Source: Phalacrocorax aristotelis (taxonomy: Eukaryota; Chordata; Aves; Suliformes; Phalacrocoracidae). Taken from it: DNA of 64,000 nt. Within the stretch, counting starts at the first letter, position 1. Each line of letters begins with the position of its first letter. The notes beneath the pieces are model-generated. The model was not told where the DNA came from, did no database searches, and saw only the letters and a program-made list of their open reading frames with translations. Location: the NCBI RefSeq assembly GCF_949628215.1, contig NC_134277.1, forward strand, positions 27,789,058 through 27,853,057, in the 5' to 3' direction. Positions 60,101 through 64,000 of this stretch are shown here, one piece after another. Made by a program: the position numbers and the translations under genes.

Positions 60101-63100
60101 AAACTGCAATCATTCCTTTCCCAACTGCCAAAGCTATCTCCCCAAATATTTTGGAAACCTCACTGTCCTATGCAAAGCTTTACTTCATTCAGATCTAGCT
60201 AGAGATTTTAAATATTGACGCTACAGCTCAGACTACTAAGGGAAGAAACATATTATACTGACATACCTTAATAAGCTCAAAAAGCATGTGAAAAAGATGG
60301 GATGGAACATATACAATGCTAATTGGCTCTCCTGGAAGTTTTCCTAGAGGAAGGGGAAAAGCCAAACAAGATTTAAAAGGATGATCAAAGTTTTCTGTAT
60401 TGTATCCAAATGTTACAATAAGCAAGTTGCATGCCAGAACATACACGAAAATAAATCATGTCTCAGTTTTGGTTTTCTCCCTCCAAACGAGCAAACAACT
60501 TTATGCACTCATAACAGTGTTTAGATTGTAATTTCCACTTGCTTAATAACAGTTTATTTTGAATAAACAAAAAAATATGAATTTTTATATTCCATTTTAT
60601 AAGTAAAGGCTTTTAGAGGTTAAGCAGATTGCCAGAGATCAGACACATGTGGGCAGCTTGGACCAGAAGCAGTGTTCCTCAGTCCGCCCCACTTCCTCAC
60701 CCCAGATAGAGAGCTCCTCTCTAGCAACTTATCATGTCACTTTAAGTACAGGTCAGTCTTGCTTTTCCCAAATTCATAAATATTACCTCAGGAAATCTAT
60801 GTTTAAGATACAATGACATTTGAGTTTTAACACAGGAGATTAAATGAGGTGCTTATAACAGAAAAAGAAGGAAAACTAGCCCAAGACAGATCAACCGGTA
60901 TGTACCATTATGGCTATAGGAATGGAAGCCTTTTGATTCAGTAAAAGCAGCAGTCTGGCTACCAATCGGAAGACAGCCATAAAAGCTCTCATCTTACCAT
61001 TCACTTGATTAAGTTTCAGTTCTGGAGATGTTAAGTAATACTGGTCACACAACAGCTTGGAACTTTCAAAAGCATCTGAAATATTTTAATAAAACATGTA
61101 AAATGTAATGTCAAACACTAGAAGTTCACTCTAATGCATGGCAAAATATGATTTTTAACTGCATTAGCTGCTAAGGTGTTACAGACTCTAAGTGTGTTTC
61201 AAAGGAATGATAACATTGCATCCACCATGTGCATTGAAACCGAGAATAAAGAGGCAATTACAGCAGCATGGGTAAATCCTCAGTACGGTCTGATAATTCT
61301 GTAAAACAGATGCAACTGTTATCTACCAGTAGGTAAAGCCAATCTCAACACCACAGATAACTTTAATTCCTACCTTATCTGTCACCTGCTAGGCCCTATT
61401 CCTACACATTTTTTTACTGCTACTTTGTATTTTTCTGTCCTATAAAAGCTTGTGTTTTGACAGACTGCTTTCAGCTCTTTCAATAAAAACCAGTCAGCAT
61501 CCTATACAACATGTTGGCTACCCAAATTGCTTGCAATCAGATATAAACAATGATCAAGAAGAGGCATATTAAGGGTCTGAGAATACGTACCATTCACTAC
61601 TTCAACAACATCACAGCAAGGATCAATACTTCCAATGTGCCTTGGGTGCCCTGATCTGGATTTGTCATCAAAAAGAAGGGCTGTTTGAGATGAAAACAAT
61701 GCTATATTTAATCCCAAATACTGTATTATTAAAACTCCTTAAATTTAGGCTAATACAGTGTGATCACAGCATGTAATCACATAAAATACTGAATGTTGTT
61801 TATGCCTTTAGAAGTTGAAAATTCTATCTACTGCCAGCAAACTATGTTGGCTTTCCTGTAGACCAATATCTAAAGGCTTTTCAGAAGTAAGGAATGAAAT
61901 CCCTACGTATTCCACACAAGACTTAGTACAATTAGTCTGTAGTCTAGAAAACAAGTTTTCCCATCACTTTCGTTAAGTCATACATCGTTTCTATTCAGTG
62001 TCACATAAAACTATCTTAGGCAAATCTCCAACAGTTTTAAGAAATATTTACATTAACATCTTTCTCATTACGTTGAAGTTTTTCCTCAGGTAAAAATTTT
62101 TACTTACTATGTTGGTTCATTAACATGCGGGTAGAAATACGGCTCATGTAAAAACGATCCAAAAAATACTGAATGTTTTGATTGGTGATAGGATCTACTT
62201 TAAAAGTGTCTTTGTATTCAATTACTCCTTGTGCCATTGTAGGAACCACATCATGATGTCTGTTTCGGACTCTAATTAGGGTATCTATAAAGCTGGGTCA
62301 AAAAAAAAAAGATACCTTTTTAGAACATTATTCTAAGACAACACGGAGGCAAGCTTTGTACAATGTCATTATCTAATCCAGCAGCAGCTGGATAAGTGCA
62401 CAACAACCTTAATATTAAAATACAGTCTATTTTTTCATTCTTTTAGAAGTAATTCCTCACTGACCTAAACCAGAAAAGTTTGGTACTTTTAATACAAAAG
62501 GTGTAATCATTAGCCATGTAAAATTCACTGCCTGTTCACTCATTCATAAGAGTTTGAGCAGAGGAAGGGAAAAAGACCCCTAGCTGACATCTTAGGAAGA
62601 AGCAGAGATGTGACACTACAGATAATTTTTGTTGGTATTTCTCTGTCACGACAGTTGAAGGGGCAGTATGCCCTTGAAACTGAGCTGCAATAGGTCATAT
62701 ATATTTGCAAGATTGCTAAACACGATCAGATTTAAACAAGCTTCCTCTGTGCACAGCACTTTATGCTAGATTATCAAGTTCAGCTCATGACAGCTGTCAT
62801 TCTAAACTGACTACATTGCAAAAAGTGGAATGTGAGATCAAAAGTTCAAAGAAACAAGTGAAAAACTTACTCAGATAAGACTTTTTGGTCATCTGGGCTT
62901 TTCTGATGGAACTCAACCAGCTCCATTAGGCTTTGGATGTACCTATCAAAAAAGAAAACAAGAAATATATGCTATTCATTTGATTTTTATTAGTCTAGGA
63001 ACAGGAAAAATACTTTGTTGTGTCCAAATGATTACTCTTAACAAGTCAGCTAGAAGTTTGAAGTATCAAAGTTCCGTCCAAGTATGGACTCACAGATGAA

Positions 63101-64000
63101 CACTTCTTGACTGTCCGAACCCTAGAAATTTGACAAGTCTTTCCTTGTGCCTGCCACCCAGAAAGGAATCTAAACCCTCACTTTAGGTCCATAGGATCCC
63201 CTTACAATTCTTGAGAAGACGTGCTTCAAAAGAAGGTCCAAATGACAGTACTGATCAGGGAGCCATCTAAGCAATTTTTCCAAATCTGATCAGCTTTGGC
63301 ACAAGCTAAGTACTTGAGTCTCTTGTGCTAACATCTGACAGCCTTGACGCATATTGCAAAGGCACAACTGTTTACTAGATTAAGGACAGTTTCTGGATCT
63401 CGCTCTAATACTTTCGCCCTTTATGTCAGCCATCCTTGCAAATGCTGCAACTGTGCCAGTAAAGCAAGGTTAAGTCAGATTCAACCACTGTGTCAACCGC
63501 AGAGATTATCTTAATTGAATTCCAAACACTTGCTGCACAGGCCAATGCAATATACTATGGAACGGAAGCTCTGTTAGTAATTCCATCAGCGAGAGACCCA
63601 AACAAGTATATAGCCTGCTCTCCCATTTTTGTGCAGCCCTGAGGGTCTGTAATGCTATGAGAAAACAGAACATGCTTTCTTCTCTCCCTTCTTAAAGGGT
63701 AAGAGGTGAGATTTGCTCTACCAGCTATTTCAAACTGTTAAACAAACAAACAAACCAACCTATTTAAAGAAAACCAATATAACCATGTTTGTTTTCAATT
63801 TAATTTTAGTATGCTAGAAAAGGACAGTGTATCAAAGCTGAATTGCAAGCTGTTATGAAGCACCTGCGTTTTTATTTGTATTTTGTTACTGTCTTCTACT
63901 ATTCAAAAAAAGTCTGTGACAACCAAGTTGTTAAACCTATGTTATTTTACAGGCTGAATTCAAGTAGTTCTTACTTACCAGCTTTTTACTAATTGTACTG
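57007..64000 (-). CDS. PDK4: PDK4 (pyruvate dehydrogenase kinase 4), exons 2 (partial) to 11
   Basis: PDK4 is a mitochondrial-matrix kinase. It phosphorylates the E1-alpha subunit of pyruvate dehydrogenase and so blocks glucose oxidation in fasting. Ten coding segments join in frame on the minus strand: 64000-63979, 62942-62871, 62292-62108, 61680-61591, 61075-60998, 60343-60267, 59551-59453, 59164-59054, 58347-58234 and 57150-57007. They give 329 residues matching about residues 85-411 of human PDK4. The GHKL ATPase core is intact: the N box ([16 protein letters not shown]), the G1 box (DRGGGV) and the G2 box (GFGYGLP). Near the C-terminus EADDWCVPS holds the DW motif used in dimerisation and lipoyl-domain-coupled activation. 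[11 protein letters not shown] and [17 protein letters not shown] favour PDK4 over PDK1-3, as does the ASB4 neighbour. Exon 1 (mitochondrial targeting) and most of exon 2 are off the right edge. Confidence 0.97.
57151..58233 (-). other. PDK4 intron 10
   Basis: The intron is 1.1 kb and AT-rich. No repeat or exon was recognised. Confidence 0.85.
58234..58347 (-). CDS. PDK4: PDK4 exon 10
   Basis: The exon is 114 bases, phase 0. It encodes [20 protein letters not shown] and [18 protein letters not shown]. It holds the G2 box GFGYGLP that closes the ATP lid. Confidence 0.97.
58348..59053 (-). other. PDK4 intron 9
   Basis: The intron is 0.7 kb; nothing was recognised inside. Intron 8 (59165-59452) is under 300 bp and equally plain. 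Confidence 0.85.
59054..59164 (-). CDS. PDK4: PDK4 exon 9
   Basis: The exon is 111 bases, phase 0. It encodes [20 protein letters not shown] and [22 protein letters not shown] is the G1 (DxGxG) ATP-binding box. Confidence 0.97.
59453..59551 (-). CDS. PDK4: PDK4 exon 8
   Basis: The exon is 99 bases, phase 0 on both sides. It encodes [20 protein letters not shown] and [13 protein letters not shown]. It begins with the Asn of the N box, which in GHKL kinases coordinates magnesium. Confidence 0.97.
59552..60266 (-). other. PDK4 intron 7
   Basis: The intron is 0.7 kb with no recognisable feature. Confidence 0.85.
60267..60343 (-). CDS. PDK4: PDK4 exon 7
   Basis: The exon is 77 bases and encodes [20 protein letters not shown] plus FELIK, the start of the nucleotide-binding N box. 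The donor GTATGT is at phase 0. Confidence 0.97.
60344..60997 (-). other. PDK4 intron 6
   Basis: The intron is 0.65 kb and contains the MIR-like fragment at about 60605-60735. Confidence 0.85.
60605..60735 (-). repeat. Degraded MIR-like SINE fragment
   Basis: TTTTAGAGGTTAAGCAGATT, GCCAGAGATCAGACACATGT and a GGACCAGAAGCAGTGTTCCT block follow the reverse complement of the MIR core. In MIR the order is AGAGGTTAAGTGACTTGCC, then GGTCACACAGC, then a final GAAC..AGG block. This is the clearest MIR trace in the window. Confidence 0.55.
60998..61075 (-). CDS. PDK4: PDK4 exon 6
   Basis: The exon is 78 bases and encodes [20 protein letters not shown] plus LNQVN, flanked by TTTCAG and GTAAGA. Confidence 0.96.
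61076..62107 (-). other. PDK4 introns 5 and 4 (around exon 5)
   Basis: Intron 5 (61076-61590) and intron 4 (61681-62107) are plain AT-rich sequence without recognisable repeats. Confidence 0.85.
61591..61680 (-). CDS. PDK4: PDK4 exon 5
   Basis: The exon is 90 bases and encodes [20 protein letters not shown] plus CCDVVEVVN. The split first codon gives Thr (NQHT) where human PDK4 has Ile. The donor is GTACGT. Confidence 0.96.
62108..62292 (-). CDS. PDK4: PDK4 exon 4
   Basis: The exon is 185 bases after a T10-containing acceptor tract. It encodes [20 protein letters not shown], then QGVIEYKD and [20 protein letters not shown], the helical-bundle region of the kinase. The donor is GTAAGT from 62107. 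Confidence 0.97.
62293..62870 (-). other. PDK4 intron 3
   Basis: The intron is 0.58 kb. Next to the exon 4 acceptor it has a run of T on the coding strand that serves as a polypyrimidine tract. Nothing else was seen. Confidence 0.85.
62871..62942 (-). CDS. PDK4: PDK4 exon 3
   Basis: The exon is 72 bases. It completes the Trp codon, then encodes [20 protein letters not shown] and VLS, ending in GA of a split Asp codon before GTAAGT. Confidence 0.96.
62943..63978 (-). other. PDK4 intron 2
   Basis: The intron is 1.0 kb between exon 3 and the truncated exon 2 at the right edge. No repeat or exon was recognised. Confidence 0.85.
63979..64000 (-). CDS. PDK4: PDK4 exon 2 (3' end only, cut by window edge)
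   Basis: The last 22 bases of the exon read VQLVKS plus the TG of a split Trp codon, followed by donor GTAAGT from 63978. This matches human PDK4 VQLVKSW and has the right phase for exon 3. Confidence 0.88.

Noticed and set aside
1-64000. CRISPR arrays, bacterial operons, tRNA/rRNA genes, or an undescribed multi-gene system
   Set aside because: The sequence has vertebrate exon-intron structure and CR1 repeats. I saw no regularly spaced repeat array, no tRNA cloverleaf and no cluster of unexplained coding regions.
1-64000. Endogenous retrovirus or LTR element
   Set aside because: I recognised no retroviral coding blocks or paired long terminal repeats; the reverse-transcriptase sequence present is all CR1 type.

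Overview
This window is vertebrate nuclear DNA, most likely from a bird. It has multi-exon genes with GT-AG introns of 0.3-4 kb, one CpG-island promoter, several 5'-truncated CR1 LINE copies with the typical ATTCTGTGATT-type 3' end, and a few degraded MIR-like SINE traces. I cannot name the species.

Three protein-coding genes can be read from their exons, in the order PON2 (-), ASB4 (+), PDK4 (-). This is the order and orientation of the mammalian PON2-ASB4-PDK4 segment (human 7q21.3). At the left, PON2 enters by its 5' end only: exon 2 (3321-3391) and exon 1 (7425-7498), inside a CpG island at about 7200-7790. Exons 3 onward lie left of the window. After about 18 kb of intergenic DNA comes ASB4, complete in five coding exons (25659-36486, 435 codons). 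After a second intergenic stretch of about 18 kb comes PDK4, whose predicted 3' UTR begins near 54.55 kb. Its exons 11 to 3 are complete (57007-62942), and the last 22 coding bases of exon 2 touch the right edge (63979-64000). Every junction keeps the reading frame across the splice sites.

The genes are not an operon; each acts separately. PON2 is a membrane-associated lactonase/antioxidant protein. ASB4 is a substrate receptor of an elongin B/C-cullin-5 ubiquitin ligase. PDK4 is the mitochondrial kinase that switches off pyruvate dehydrogenase. PON2 and ASB4 are divergent, ASB4 and PDK4 convergent.

The rest is intronic and intergenic DNA: CR1 fragments at 16.7, 43.0, 47.4-48.3 and 53.2-53.8 kb, short microsatellites and tandem duplications, and otherwise sequence without recognisable features. 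I found no tRNA, rRNA, CRISPR array, prokaryotic feature or viral gene, and no evidence for a novel multi-gene system. The most noteworthy signals are a Z-DNA-prone/period-8 repeat in the PON2 promoter, an intronic CpG cluster in ASB4, and lineage-specific protein details in ASB4, PDK4 and PON2.
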